DNA of 64,000 nucleotides from Brenneria populi (GCF_036016195.1 NZ_JAYWTM010000004.1:248001-312000); one strand, 5' to 3'. Counted from the first letter of the stretch, positions 16,679-25,750 are shown. Notes: a model not told the origin generated them from the letters alone. Numbers and translations: made by a program.

Positions 16679-17817
16679 TATTCACTCTCCAGCGATTGAT
16701 CCAGAATCAGGCTTACCGTGATGCCTTTCGGGCATTCATAGGTACGCACCGTAATATAAATTTCCACTTTGGTTTTGGTTCGCCAGGTGATCGCTACGTC
16801 GCCATCCTGCGGCGGCTTGACCTCGCCGGGGAACGTTATGCCGTTAATCTGGCTGCTGCGGGACATTTCGCGCAGTGTCTTGGCAAAATACGCCTGGTGC
16901 GCGGCAATGCTGCCCGGTGTGCTGTTCAAACTACGATCGGCAATCTTGGCAATGGCCTGAAGTCGCACCCGCCGCGCCGCCTTATCGACAATGCGCAGGT
17001 TTTCAATAGCCTGGTAATCGCCGCCTTCCACGTCCAACGTGCGACCATCCGACCAGTAATAACCGTCATAGTCCGGGTACCACATCGGGACGCTGTAACG
17101 CTGGGCTTCCAGTGCCTGCAAGGTGGCCAGTTCTAACAGCGAACCGGTTGCATCAACCGGCAGATCGGTTGCGCCCATTTCCAGCAATGCGCCGGTCTGC
17201 ACCCGCGCCGGGCTATCGGCAATGGTCACCGCCCGGTTGCACAGACGGCCAGCCAATACGCCCGGCTCATTGCCCCACAGTCGAGGCACCAATTGAACGG
17301 ATGGAACCGCCGCACCCTCCTGCAAGGCGCTAAGGCGCAACAGATAACCCGCCCAATCTTCCCCAGCCTGTACGCCATCTACTGCCAGAATAAACCACGT
17401 CCAGCGGCCAAATTTGGCGATCAACTCCGCCCGCAGACTGGCCGCAGCCTGGATCGTGTCTTTGGTCGCGCCCAATGTCAGGACAACCCCTTCCACGCTG
17501 GCAACACGCTGCGCGGCTTTTACGGCTTCCGTCCAAACCTGATCGATACCTTCGACGGGCAGATCTTTAGGCAGGACACAGATAAAGCCGCTCCAATTCT
17601 GACCGGCGTTTAACATCGCCGCATTTACCGTGCGTTTCAGCACCGAATCCGCCGCGCCCAGCAACACATCCAGATCGCTTTGGGTGTTTACCGGCACGGT
17701 TTTGGCCACCTTGTCCTTGCCCGTTCCCGCGCCGACGAACAGCACCACCCGTTCGATCTCGTTGGTTTCGCCCTGTAGCTGGTTAACCTGGTTAACCTGT
17801 ACCGTTGGCCAACTCAT
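16678..17817 (-). CDS. Tail sheath protein, DUF2586 type
   Basis: 379-aa contractile sheath subunit. The N-terminus MSWPTVQVNQVNQLQGETNEIERVVLF style beta segment and the C-terminal ITWRTKTKVEIYITVRTYECPKG segment mark the DUF2586 family, which replaces the P2 FI sheath in K139-like phages. Two bases separate it from the gpS-like gene. Confidence 0.82.
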   Translation of the reverse strand: MSWPTVQVNQVNQLQGETNEIERVVLFVGAGTGKDKVAKTVPVNTQSDLDVLLGAADSVLKRTVNAAMLNAGQNWSGFICVLPKDLPVEGIDQVWTEAVKAAQRVASVEGVVLTLGATKDTIQAAASLRAELIAKFGRWTWFILAVDGVQAGEDWAGYLLRLSALQEGAAVPSVQLVPRLWGNEPGVLAGRLCNRAVTIADSPARVQTGALLEMGATDLPVDATGSLLELATLQALEAQRYSVPMWYPDYDGYYWSDGRTLDVEGGDYQAIENLRIVDKAARRVRLQAIAKIADRSLNSTPGSIAAHQAYFAKTLREMSRSSQINGITFPGEVKPPQDGDVAITWRTKTKVEIYITVRTYECPKGITVSLILDQSLESE

Positions 17818-17819
17818 AC

Positions 17820-18524
17820 CTACCCCTTGATATCCTGCGCTTTCACGTTCCAGCCAAAGCCGATCGCCTGTAGCTGACGTGCCAGCGCCTTGTTAAATTC
17901 ATCATCGTTCATGCCCAAAAACGGACGGGCGGGAACATCCACTGTCCAGGCGGCTTTTGCTGCCTTACCGCTTAATTTCTTAATCAGTAAGCCGGCCTGA
18001 TCGAAACGCAGAGTTTCTTCAATTTCCTTATACGGCGGCTTACGCCATCGGGTACCGCGTTTCACTTTGTACCCTAACGCCCGTAGCTTCCTTGCCTGAC
18101 GCCGTGTGGCCATCCGTTTGGGATCGGACTTGCCACGCTGAACCTGTGAACGCTTGACGGAAACACGCATACCGTTTTGCTGACTAAATCCCACCACACC
18201 CGCAGGTACTGGCGTACTGCCGTTTCGGTACCCACCGCCTTGCATGTAAACCTGCACAGCATCAATTTCAGGCATTTCACGGATATGCAGCAACTTAGGC
18301 AGATTGCGCAGCATCTTGCCGCGCCGCTTTCCCTTACGTTTTTCCCAGGCTTCCCCGTCCGGAGCTTGTTGCTGGCGAACATGCCGACCAGCAGCATTAA
18401 TCACCCCGTACTTAGCCAATCGCCACAGCAGGCGCTGGCGTTTTTTGGGCGGAAAATTCAGCTTTTGCAGCGCCTGACGTAATTCCTTAAGCTGTGATTT
18501 ACTCAGTTCACCGTTGATAATCAT
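17820..18524 (-). CDS. Tail completion protein S / virion morphogenesis protein
   Basis: 234-aa P2 gpS-like protein needed for joining tails to heads. Features include PPKKRQRLLWRLAKYGVINAA, a very basic middle (about 60-160) and the C-terminal VPARPFLGMNDDE motif typical of Phage_tail_S. ATGA overlap with the gpR-like gene upstream. Confidence 0.85.
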   Translation of the reverse strand: MIINGELSKSQLKELRQALQKLNFPPKKRQRLLWRLAKYGVINAAGRHVRQQQAPDGEAWEKRKGKRRGKMLRNLPKLLHIREMPEIDAVQVYMQGGGYRNGSTPVPAGVVGFSQQNGMRVSVKRSQVQRGKSDPKRMATRRQARKLRALGYKVKRGTRWRKPPYKEIEETLRFDQAGLLIKKLSGKAAKAAWTVDVPARPFLGMNDDEFNKALARQLQAIGFGWNVKAQDIKG

Positions 18525-18979
18525 GCGGGCTGACCGATTACCGCGCCGGTTTCATCCGCGCCAAAGATTTGCCCTTCCGTGGCAAACCAGATTTCAGGAT
18601 CGGCCAGCCGATAACGCTTGCCATCAAAGGGGATGATCCCTTTTGCATCCTCAATAATGGCCAGCGATTCAGCCAGCTTGAGCGTCACCATCACCACCGC
18701 CGTTTTCTGGTCGATAACATCGATATCCAGCGTCGGTAATTCCATATCCAGCCCGGCATCCATAAAGGGCTGTTCATCCTGATTGGTCTGCCAGACCAGC
18801 AGCAGCGCACATAAATTACGCGGATCACATTCCCGGTAAGGAAAACGCTCCCAGCTCAGCACCGCATCAAACTGCATGACCGCCAGTTGATACTGTCCCT
18901 CGCCCAAATCCCGCTGGGCGGGGATAAAACTCACCTCATCCATGAGGCTGTCAAATCCCTGCATCACACGTTCAGGCAA
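18521..18979 (-). CDS. Tail completion protein R-like; 5' end possibly frameshifted
   Basis: 152 aa in the open frame, with FDAVLSWERFPYRECDPRN and VVMVTLKLAESLAI as in P2 gpR. It can start at TTG 18979, which has AGGAA six bases upstream, or at ATG 18964. However, an ATG at 19020 that overlaps the gpL-like stop as ATGA opens another frame reading MSQLDALPGLSGK and then stops after 18 codons; one extra A in the AAAA run at 18982-18985 would join it to this frame (GKSLPERVMQGFDSL). Most genes of this operon start by such an overlap, so a one-base deletion or sequencing error is likely. Confidence 0.75.
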   Translation of the reverse strand: MPERVMQGFDSLMDEVSFIPAQRDLGEGQYQLAVMQFDAVLSWERFPYRECDPRNLCALLLVWQTNQDEQPFMDAGLDMELPTLDIDVIDQKTAVVMVTLKLAESLAIIEDAKGIIPFDGKRYRLADPEIWFATEGQIFGADETGAVIGQPA

Positions 18980-19016
18980 ACTTTTCCTGATAAACCTGGT
19001 AATGCATCCAACTGGC

Positions 19017-19469
19017 TCATACCTGCCTCACCGTGGCGCGTTTTAGCCCTTTCATACGGCGGATAACGATCGCCGCCTCCGCCAGCAGTCCCTTGCATGT
19101 TTCATCTCCATCCTGTCCCGGATGAGACTCGCGGCGGCCAATGGTGACGAACTCACCGATCAGATCGGCTTTCGCTCTGGCAAACACCGCTTTTTGATAC
19201 TGCGCACACAACAGATTTTTTCCGTCCAGGCTCACGCCTGGCACGGCGCTGGCCATTCCATAGCCGCTATCCCTGTGTTGCTGTTCAACGCGGAGTAAAT
19301 CGGCGTTGACCTCACCGGCTGCGGTCAACAACGCCTGTGCCACCGTTCCGGCGTCAATATCTGCCGGGATGGTGCGCTGCGCTTGAAAATCGCGCAGGTT
19401 CAGATCCGGCCAAAATCCATTGTTGGCTAGTACCGCATCCTGATAATCAACCGGTGTTCCACTAAACAT
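19017..19469 (-). CDS. Head completion protein L
   Basis: P2 gpL-like head-tail connector. Start at 19469 (MFSGTPVDYQDAVLANNGFWPDLNL) has GGGGGA five bases upstream. The NNGFWPDLNLRDFQ and LLCAQYQKAVFARAKADLIGEF segments are typical of the GpL family. 150 aa; order capsid, M, L, R, S matches P2. Confidence 0.88.
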   Translation of the reverse strand: MFSGTPVDYQDAVLANNGFWPDLNLRDFQAQRTIPADIDAGTVAQALLTAAGEVNADLLRVEQQHRDSGYGMASAVPGVSLDGKNLLCAQYQKAVFARAKADLIGEFVTIGRRESHPGQDGDETCKGLLAEAAIVIRRMKGLKRATVRQV

Positions 19470-19565
19470 AAATCCCCCGTAAAAGGCGGGCTGACCGGCT
19501 TCCACGGCACATCACACAAAATGTGTATTGCCTCAGCCGCGCCCGCCTGGCTTGCGGTAGTCGTT

Positions 19566-20267
19566 TTAATGCTTCTGCAATGACCGGATACGGGCGGCGA
19601 TGGTTTTACGCATCGTGCCAACACCGACCTTGCGGTGATATTTCTCAGCCTGGGCCAGCAGTAAATCCGCTTTCTCAAGCAGCGCTACATCATCCGATGC
19701 CGTCGCCCTCGGCTGCCCATGATCGTCACGCAACAGCAACAACCCGGCGAACTTGAACCACTTAGCGGTAATCTCCTCATGCAGCCGCCAATTTTCCACC
19801 ACGTTGTTAAACGTGCGGGAGAAATACGGCTCCACGCTCTGCCCGCTATCTGCGGTCTGCTCCGCCCATTCCAGCACCGTATCCGCCACGAACGCGGCAA
19901 AACTGCGCTTGATGTTGTCCGGGGTGCGCTGTCCCTGCGCAATGGCGATATCCGCCCAGTCCAACGCCTGATCAAACTCGTCAACGTCAAACAGCCAGAC
20001 GATGCAGTATGCAAAGATGGGATGTTGGTACACCTCGCCGCTGTCCAGATAGGCCCGAACCGTAGGCAACCAGCGCGGCAGCAGTTCCCGCCGCTTCATC
20101 TCCACCCGGTCACGGATCATGGGTTGGCTTTTCAACCGTTCAATGTCATTTTCCAACGCCCGGATCTGTAGATGCAGGCTATGCCCGCCTGTAATGGGCT
20201 GGCAGCGTGATAGCTGCTGTTCAGCCTGTAACCGGGCGTTATGACGTTGAGCGGGTGAAAGCGCCAT
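19566..20267 (-). CDS. Terminase small subunit / endonuclease M
   Basis: 233-aa P2 gpM-like protein that cuts cos DNA with the ATPase subunit. Shows MALSPAQRHNARLQAEQ at the N-terminus and the FAYCIVWLFDVDEFDQALDWADIAI segment in the middle, both typical of the family. Two bases after the capsid gene. Confidence 0.9.
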   Translation of the reverse strand: MALSPAQRHNARLQAEQQLSRCQPITGGHSLHLQIRALENDIERLKSQPMIRDRVEMKRRELLPRWLPTVRAYLDSGEVYQHPIFAYCIVWLFDVDEFDQALDWADIAIAQGQRTPDNIKRSFAAFVADTVLEWAEQTADSGQSVEPYFSRTFNNVVENWRLHEEITAKWFKFAGLLLLRDDHGQPRATASDDVALLEKADLLLAQAEKYHRKVGVGTMRKTIAARIRSLQKH

Positions 20268-20269
20268 GA

Positions 20270-21307
20270 TTACGCCCCGTCACCGGCAGGCGGGTTTTCT
20301 GGCTCTGGTACCGTGCCGATAGTGACCGCTGATTCATCGATCGCCGCGTACAGTTCCGGGTATTCCACAGCGTAGCCTTCGTTACGCAGGTATTTGTTTT
20401 CGTACTGTTTGCGGTCTTCCACGAACTCGGCTTTACGCTGGCGCGTATTGCGCTGGGTATAGATATGCAGGTTGCTAAGCGTGGTCACCACCATGCGCTT
20501 GCCGGGCATAAAGGGCGGGACAATGGCATGACGTCCGGCGATCGTACTGTCCAGCATCTGCGCGGCGATCTTCTCAGTGGGCCGATCGGCTTTCTGGAAC
20601 AGGCGGTATTGCTCCGCCGCCACCAGGTCAGCGCCGACCAACACCACCAAACGCGGATCGCTGCGGTATTGCTGCGGGATCTTGGTATTGATAAGGTCGG
20701 ATGCCATCGCATCCAGCGACTTGTAATCACCGTTTTCATCCAGCGTCACCGCATCAGTGATGATCTGCTGGCCTTTTTTGAAGGTCTTGACCAACGCATG
20801 CCAGCCAATATTGACGTCTTCGCCGTTCGGGTTTTTATCCGGATCGGTCGATTTGGCCACAGACGTGCCGTTAAAGCCGATGCGCAGCATATCCAGCGCA
20901 AACGCCTGATTAGAGAACGCCTGTACCTTCTGGAAAAACTCGTTTTCTCCACCGGCATTCGCCCAAACAGACAGCAGATCCCACGGCAGCGCCGCGCAAG
21001 AATCCGTCTCGACCAGTTTGTACTCGTTCCCCTCCACGCCGACGCCGCGAATAAAACGCCCACCCTGTTTACGCCCGGTATGCAGCGCAGAGCTACCAAC
21101 AGACACCACCTGACCGGAAAGCTGATCCACGTCTGCCACGGTAATCATGGAAAGAAAATCCACCGATTCCAGCAGCGCATCACGCAGTTGCGTTTCTTTC
21201 GGATCGGAGAGCGCAAAATAACGGGATACATCCGGCACCCCATGCGCCTCTGACAGAGCGGCGGCAAACGACGTTAAATAGTCACGCGCCCGCTGATTTA
21301 AAAACAT
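20270..21307 (-). CDS. Major capsid protein N
   Basis: 345-aa P2 family major capsid protein. Recognisable segments are ARDYLTSFAAALSEAHGV near the start, FIRGVGVEGNEYKLVETDSCAALPWDLLS in the middle and LHIYTQRNTRQRKAEFVEDRKQYENKY near the end. It should be trimmed at its N-terminus by the scaffold protease encoded upstream. Confidence 0.95.
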   Translation of the reverse strand: MFLNQRARDYLTSFAAALSEAHGVPDVSRYFALSDPKETQLRDALLESVDFLSMITVADVDQLSGQVVSVGSSALHTGRKQGGRFIRGVGVEGNEYKLVETDSCAALPWDLLSVWANAGGENEFFQKVQAFSNQAFALDMLRIGFNGTSVAKSTDPDKNPNGEDVNIGWHALVKTFKKGQQIITDAVTLDENGDYKSLDAMASDLINTKIPQQYRSDPRLVVLVGADLVAAEQYRLFQKADRPTEKIAAQMLDSTIAGRHAIVPPFMPGKRMVVTTLSNLHIYTQRNTRQRKAEFVEDRKQYENKYLRNEGYAVEYPELYAAIDESAVTIGTVPEPENPPAGDGA

Positions 21308-21376
21308 AGAAATCCCTCTCGCTTATTGGCGAAATAAAAGTAAATGAAATAATCGACTGCCTATTACCGCGACGAA

Positions 21377-22204
21377 TTAAACCAAATGGCTAAAGCGTTT
21401 TTCTTTCTCGCCAATTTTACGTTGCGGTAACTTGGTGATTTTTTCATCCAGCTTGCCAAAGTTTTTAATAATCTGCGGCAGGTTATTGCGCAGGGTGGCA
21501 AATTCCTGCGTATCGACGACTTCTTTCACCACGTCCAGATCTTCCTGTACTTCTTCCTGTCCGGTTTCCAGCGCATCCACACGTTCTTCCAGTGCGGTTA
21601 AGGCTTCCGCCAGCGCCTGCAATTTATCGCCGCCCCCTTCATTGCCTGCGCTTTCTTCCTCAGCAAAATTTTTCGGTTTAATACCGAACAGGCTATGCCA
21701 CGTCTTTTTTTCTTCCTTTGCCATCGTCTTTCCTTTAATTTCCTTAACTTCATCAATCACCAGCGGCTTTAACGCGCCAAACAGGCGATTCCCTTTTCTG
21801 CCTTTGCTAAAGTGAAGGCGTGTTGTGCCAACACTGGCAGGGGTATTGGTGACACCTAATCCTTGCAGATAGTGTTTTCCCGTTCCACGCCAGTTACCGT
21901 CCGGCGTCAGTTCCACCGAGCAAAATATCATTTGGCCGTCCCGATTGGCCTGCAACAAGTAGTTATTTGGTCGCAGTTGCGCATACAACCGCATTAACCC
22001 GTCATCGCCATCTTCCGCCTTAACGGCCAATACCTCCCCCATATTGCCGAACCATTTTTCATGTTCCGGCCAAATTAGGGCGGTATAAAGCGCAGGATCG
22101 TAAAGCTCGGCGGCATCAATTAACCACTGGCGTTCCATTTGCCGTTTATCAACGGTTTCACCTTCCGTGGCAATACAGATCCAGTTAGTCATTAACTGCG
22201 ACAT
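21377..22204 (-). CDS. Capsid scaffolding protein/protease O
   Basis: 275-aa P2 gpO-like fusion of a serine protease (about 1-160; candidate Asp19, His48 in WPEHEKW and a Ser in FCSVELTPDG) and a helical scaffold with acidic coiled coil (about 200-245). An internal ATG at 21724, preceded by AAAGGAAAG, begins exactly at the protease-scaffold junction (MAKEEKKTWHSLFG) and could make scaffold alone, as lambda Nu3 is made from C. First gene of the leftward late operon. Confidence 0.9.
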   Translation of the reverse strand: MSQLMTNWICIATEGETVDKRQMERQWLIDAAELYDPALYTALIWPEHEKWFGNMGEVLAVKAEDGDDGLMRLYAQLRPNNYLLQANRDGQMIFCSVELTPDGNWRGTGKHYLQGLGVTNTPASVGTTRLHFSKGRKGNRLFGALKPLVIDEVKEIKGKTMAKEEKKTWHSLFGIKPKNFAEEESAGNEGGGDKLQALAEALTALEERVDALETGQEEVQEDLDVVKEVVDTQEFATLRNNLPQIIKNFGKLDEKITKLPQRKIGEKEKRFSHLV

Positions 22205-22360
22205 TATTATTTTCCGTTTCGTTGCGACAAATGGATTATTGACGAATAAAAATAACGCGGCGAGGAATTTAATTCTTATACATTCGGCTATTCATCCTTT
22301 CCCGAATATCTCCGACTTAACACAAAATAAATAATAAAAATAACACCGCATAATAGCGGC
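22205..22360. promoter_or_regulatory. Divergent late promoter region (O leftward, P rightward)
   Basis: 156 AT-rich bases between the divergent scaffold and terminase genes. In P2 the equivalent gap holds two Ogr-activated promoters. I see no clean TGT-N12-ACA dyad; a partial one on the minus strand is not enough to assign. Late promoters here are inferred from layout only. Confidence 0.45.
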
Positions 22361-24133
22361 ATGGCCAAATATTCCGATGAATTAATAGGTGTGGCGCGGG
22401 CGCTCTATTTAAAAAGAGCGACACCTAAAGAAATTGCCGCTGATTTAAATCTGCCGAATGCGCGGATGGTTTACTACTGGGCGCAAAAATTTAGCTGGTC
22501 TGATTTGCTCAGCCATGAAAGTACAGAAGAAGCGATCGAGCGCCGTTATCAATTACTGGTCGGGCGCGATAATAAAACCGAACTGGAGTTAAAAGAACTC
22601 GATACGCTGATCGCTCACGCCGTGAAGCTGCGGGCGCAGAGTAATAAACATAAGGAAAAGCTGGCAGAAGCCAAAAACAGCCGTCAGTGCGGCAGATATG
22701 AGGAAGACGACGAGCGCCCCGCGAAAAAACGCCAGTACCGCAAGAATGATATTTCCAGCCTAAGCAAAGAGGATTTTGACGCCTGGGTGGAAGAACACCT
22801 TTTCGGCTATCAGAAACACCTACGCGCCAATATTGGCGAGGCAGTGCGCAATATCCTGAAAAGCCGCCAAATCGGGGCGACCTGGTATTTCGCCTTTGAA
22901 GCCTTTGAAAACGCGGTTCTGACCGGCGATCCGCAAATCTTCCTGTCAGCCAGCCGCGCCCAGGCGGAAGTGTTTCGCTCCTACATCGTCAATATTGCGC
23001 AGCAATATTTTGATATCACCCTGACCGGCAACCCGATCCGCCTCAGTAACGGGGCAGAACTGCGTTTCCTGTCCACCAATAAAAACACCGCGCAATCGTA
23101 TAGCGGGCATCTGTACTGCGACGAATATTTTTGGGTGCCAAACTTTGCCCGCCTCAATGAAGTGGCCAGCGCAATGGCCACCCATGACAAATGGCGCACC
23201 ACCTATTTTTCCACGCCCAGCGACAAAACCCATCAGGCTTATCCGTTCTGGACAGGCGAGGAATGGAAGCGCGGCAACAAGAAACGCGCCGGGGTTATAT
23301 TCCCCGACTTTGACGAACTGCGCGACGGCGGGCGGCTCTGTCCTGACGGCCAGTGGCGCTACGTTATCACGATGGAAGATGCGATCCGCGGCGGGTTCAA
23401 TCTGGCCAGCCTCGATAAGCTGCGCAACCGCTACAACGTGGACACGTTCAACATGCTGTATATGTGCGTGTTTGTGGACAGCAAAGACGCGGTATTTAGC
23501 TTTGACGACCTGGAGCGCTGCGGCGTAGATCCGGAAATCTGGCAAGACCATGACCCCAAAGCCCCGCGGCCCTTTGGCAACCGGGAAGTTTGGGGCGGCT
23601 ATGACCCCGCCCGTTCCGGTGACCTGTCCACCTTTGTGATCGTCGCCCCGCCCGTTTTTGAAGGCGAAAAATTCCGGGTACTGCGGGTAATCAACTGGCA
23701 GGGAATGAACTTTCGCTATCAGGCCAACCAGATTAAAAAACTATTCCAGCAATACAACTTTACCTATATCGGCGTGGACATTACCGGCATCGGTACCGGC
23801 GTATTTGAAAATATCCAGTATTTTGCCATGCGCCAGGCAACGGCCATTCGCTATGGCGTGGAAACCAAGAACCGCCTGGTGATGAAAGCCGCTGACGTAG
23901 TGGAAAGTAAGCGTATCGAGTGGGATCAGGATGAAAAGGCGATCCCCGCCTCGTTTATGGCCATCAGAAAAACCACCACGGCCAGCGGCAACGGCATGAC
24001 CTTTGTTGCTGACCGCAGCGCCGAAACCGGCCACGCGGAGGCGTTCTTTGCTATCGCTCACGCGCTGGACAATGAGCCGCTGAACTATGAGAACAAGCCC
24101 CAATCACGATGGAGATTAAAAAAGGCAGCATGA
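22361..24133 (+). CDS. Terminase large (ATPase) subunit P
   Basis: 590-aa packaging motor. It has an N-terminal helix-turn-helix (EIAADLNLPNARMVYYWAQK, about 26-45), the P2-type ATP-binding region KSRQIGATWYFAFEAF (about 167-182), a Walker B-like LYCDEYFW (about 251-258), and a C-terminal nuclease-like domain beginning WGGYDPARSGDLSTF. No strong Shine-Dalgarno sequence is seen before the ATG. It overlaps the portal gene by four bases. Confidence 0.95.
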   Translation: MAKYSDELIGVARALYLKRATPKEIAADLNLPNARMVYYWAQKFSWSDLLSHESTEEAIERRYQLLVGRDNKTELELKELDTLIAHAVKLRAQSNKHKEKLAEAKNSRQCGRYEEDDERPAKKRQYRKNDISSLSKEDFDAWVEEHLFGYQKHLRANIGEAVRNILKSRQIGATWYFAFEAFENAVLTGDPQIFLSASRAQAEVFRSYIVNIAQQYFDITLTGNPIRLSNGAELRFLSTNKNTAQSYSGHLYCDEYFWVPNFARLNEVASAMATHDKWRTTYFSTPSDKTHQAYPFWTGEEWKRGNKKRAGVIFPDFDELRDGGRLCPDGQWRYVITMEDAIRGGFNLASLDKLRNRYNVDTFNMLYMCVFVDSKDAVFSFDDLERCGVDPEIWQDHDPKAPRPFGNREVWGGYDPARSGDLSTFVIVAPPVFEGEKFRVLRVINWQGMNFRYQANQIKKLFQQYNFTYIGVDITGIGTGVFENIQYFAMRQATAIRYGVETKNRLVMKAADVVESKRIEWDQDEKAIPASFMAIRKTTTASGNGMTFVADRSAETGHAEAFFAIAHALDNEPLNYENKPQSRWRLKKAA

Positions 24134-25158
24134 AAAGGAAAGCACAACGACGCGGACAGGAAGCCCAAAACGCCCCGCGCAAAAAAATGAGCATCATCAC
24201 GTTTGGCAAACCTGAGCCGGTATTAACCACCGGCACGGATTACCGCGATATCTGGTATGACAATAATTTCGACCACTACACGTTACCCATTGACCGCCTA
24301 GCCCTGGCGCAGCTTATCAACCTGAACGGCCAACATGGCGGGATTGTCTACGCCCGCCGCAATATGGTGATATCGGATTATCAGGGCGGCGGCTTGACGC
24401 ATGATGAGATCGGATCGGCGGTGTTCGACTACCTCACCTTTGGCGATATCGCCATTCTGAAAGTGCGTAACGGCTGGGGTGTCGTGGTTGACCTAGTGCC
24501 TCTGCCCGCGCTCTATACCCGACACCGTAAAACTGGGGAATTTGTGGTATTGCAGGACGGCGAACCGCTGGTTTACCCGCCAGAGGATGTAATTTTTATC
24601 AAGATGTACGACCCGCAACAGCAGATCTACGGCCTGCCGGACTATATCGGCGGTATCCATTCCGCGCTGCTGAACAGTGAAGCGGTGATTTTCCGCCGCC
24701 GCTACTATCACAACGGGGCGCATACGGGCGGCATTCTCTATACCAGCGATCCGAATATGACGGATGAGATTGAAGAGGAAATCGAAAGGCAGTTAACCAG
24801 CAGCAAGGGGATCGGCAACTTCTCCACCATCCTGGTAAACATCCCTAACGGCGATAAAGAAGGCGTCCAGTTTATCCAGATGGGCGATATCAGCGCCAAA
24901 GATGAGTTTGCCAACGTGAAAAACATCAGCGCCCAGGATGTACTGAACGCTCACCGCTTCCCGGCTGGATTGTGCGGCATTATCCCGCAGAATGCCGCAG
25001 GGCTAGGCGATCCTGAGAAAGCCCGCGATACGTACCGAAAAGATGAAATTATCCCGATACAGCGCCGCTTTCGTGACGCTATCAGCGCCGATCGTGAAAT
25101 TCCGGCACATTTACACCTAATTTTTAGTGATGACACAACAAAGTCAGGTGCGGCATGA
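24130..25158 (+). CDS. Portal protein Q
   Basis: 342-aa portal, dodecameric gate at the capsid vertex. The start at 24130 is an ATGA overlap on the terminase stop with AAAGGCAG upstream; a start 21 bases earlier is possible. Family segments include WYDNNFDHYTLPIDRLALAQL, YHNGAHTGGILYTSD, DVLNAHRFPAGLCGIIP and LGDPEKARDTYRKDEI. Confidence 0.93.
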   Translation: MKRKAQRRGQEAQNAPRKKMSIITFGKPEPVLTTGTDYRDIWYDNNFDHYTLPIDRLALAQLINLNGQHGGIVYARRNMVISDYQGGGLTHDEIGSAVFDYLTFGDIAILKVRNGWGVVVDLVPLPALYTRHRKTGEFVVLQDGEPLVYPPEDVIFIKMYDPQQQIYGLPDYIGGIHSALLNSEAVIFRRRYYHNGAHTGGILYTSDPNMTDEIEEEIERQLTSSKGIGNFSTILVNIPNGDKEGVQFIQMGDISAKDEFANVKNISAQDVLNAHRFPAGLCGIIPQNAAGLGDPEKARDTYRKDEIIPIQRRFRDAISADREIPAHLHLIFSDDTTKSGAA

Positions 25159-25208
25159 GGCGAAAACCGTTAAAATTCCAACAGTTTGATTTGCTTGGAG
25201 CCAGAAAC

Positions 25209-25475
25209 ATGCGCGTAATGAAAGTATTCTGCCCTGAATGTAACGGCAAGGCGGTGATCCGCAAAACTGTGCGTAAACACCGCCATATCTCCGATTTGTA
25301 TTGTGCCTGTTCGGATGTGGAATGCGGTCACACCTTTGTATTGAATGTGACCTTTTCACATACGCTTAGCCCCAGTGCCAAATCTCAAGACAGCTTATTA
25401 AAGGGGATTGTTGATAACTTAAACCCTGAACGGCGTCAGATGTTGTTAACCCTATTGCAAAGCCCTGCGGCCTGA
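25209..25475 (+). CDS. Ogr/Delta-type late transcription activator
   Basis: Zinc-finger activator of phage late promoters. From the start at 25209 (MRVMKVFCPEC, preceded by GGAG) the cysteine pattern is CPEC followed about 20 residues later by CSDVEC, the Ogr CxxC/CxxxxC ligand set. An in-frame ATG at 25155 overlaps the portal stop and would add 18 residues; the family usually starts close to the first CxxC, so I prefer the shorter form. Placing ogr after the portal gene differs from P2, where it follows D. Confidence 0.85.
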   Translation: MRVMKVFCPECNGKAVIRKTVRKHRHISDLYCACSDVECGHTFVLNVTFSHTLSPSAKSQDSLLKGIVDNLNPERRQMLLTLLQSPAA

Positions 25476-25661
25476 ATTGCCCCCGTTCTGGGGGTTTTTA
25501 TTTCCGTACTCATCCAGCCGACTAACTAATTCCCTTGTCAATTCTGCAATCCAATTAATCGCCAATTCGCGATCGGCATCATCACACTGGCGTTCCGTCA
25601 CCAACCGCGCCACTAAATCAATACGCTGCAACACCAGCGTTTCAAAAAGCAAATCCGGCAC
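25452..25661 (-). CDS. Small protein under a LexA box, candidate SOS antirepressor
   Basis: 69 aa from a GTG start with GAGGGGGA seven bases upstream. The chain is helical and acidic (DLLFETLVLQRIDLVARLV, ELAINWIAELTRELVSRLDEY) without a motif I can name. A near-perfect LexA site lies 18 bases before the start. In phage 186 the LexA-controlled antirepressor Tum occupies this end of the early region, and this phage has a 186-type CI that would need one. Size is smaller than Tum, so the role is inference. Its 3' end overlaps ogr tail to tail by 24 bases. Confidence 0.6.
   Translation of the reverse strand: MPDLLFETLVLQRIDLVARLVTERQCDDADRELAINWIAELTRELVSRLDEYGNKNPQNGGNSGRRALQ
25480..25501 (+). 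terminator. Terminator after ogr
   Basis: CCCCC-GTTCT-GGGGG followed by TTTTTATTT, five bases after the ogr stop. It ends the P-Q-ogr transcript. Confidence 0.85.
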
Positions 25662-25677
25662 AAATCCCCCTCAACAT

Positions 25678-25697
25678 CACTGTATATATAAACAGTA
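25678..25697. promoter_or_regulatory. LexA (SOS) box
   Basis: CTG TATATATAAA CAG with flanking CA and TA matches the enterobacterial consensus TACTG(TA)5CAGTA at all but two positions. It sits directly upstream of the leftward 69-aa gene. No rightward gene follows within reach. Confidence 0.8.
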
Positions 25698-25750
25698 TAT
25701 CAAAATGTTTCTGAATTAATACTATATAAGCTAACGGTTTCTTTACGTAT

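Noticed and set aside
22205..22360. Ogr-binding TGT-N12-ACA dyad in the divergent late promoter region
   Set aside because: Only a partial match on the minus strand; too weak to mark as a site.
24109..24129. Upstream ATG for the portal gene giving seven extra residues
   Set aside because: The ATGA overlap at 24130 with AAAGGCAG before it fits the start style of this phage better.
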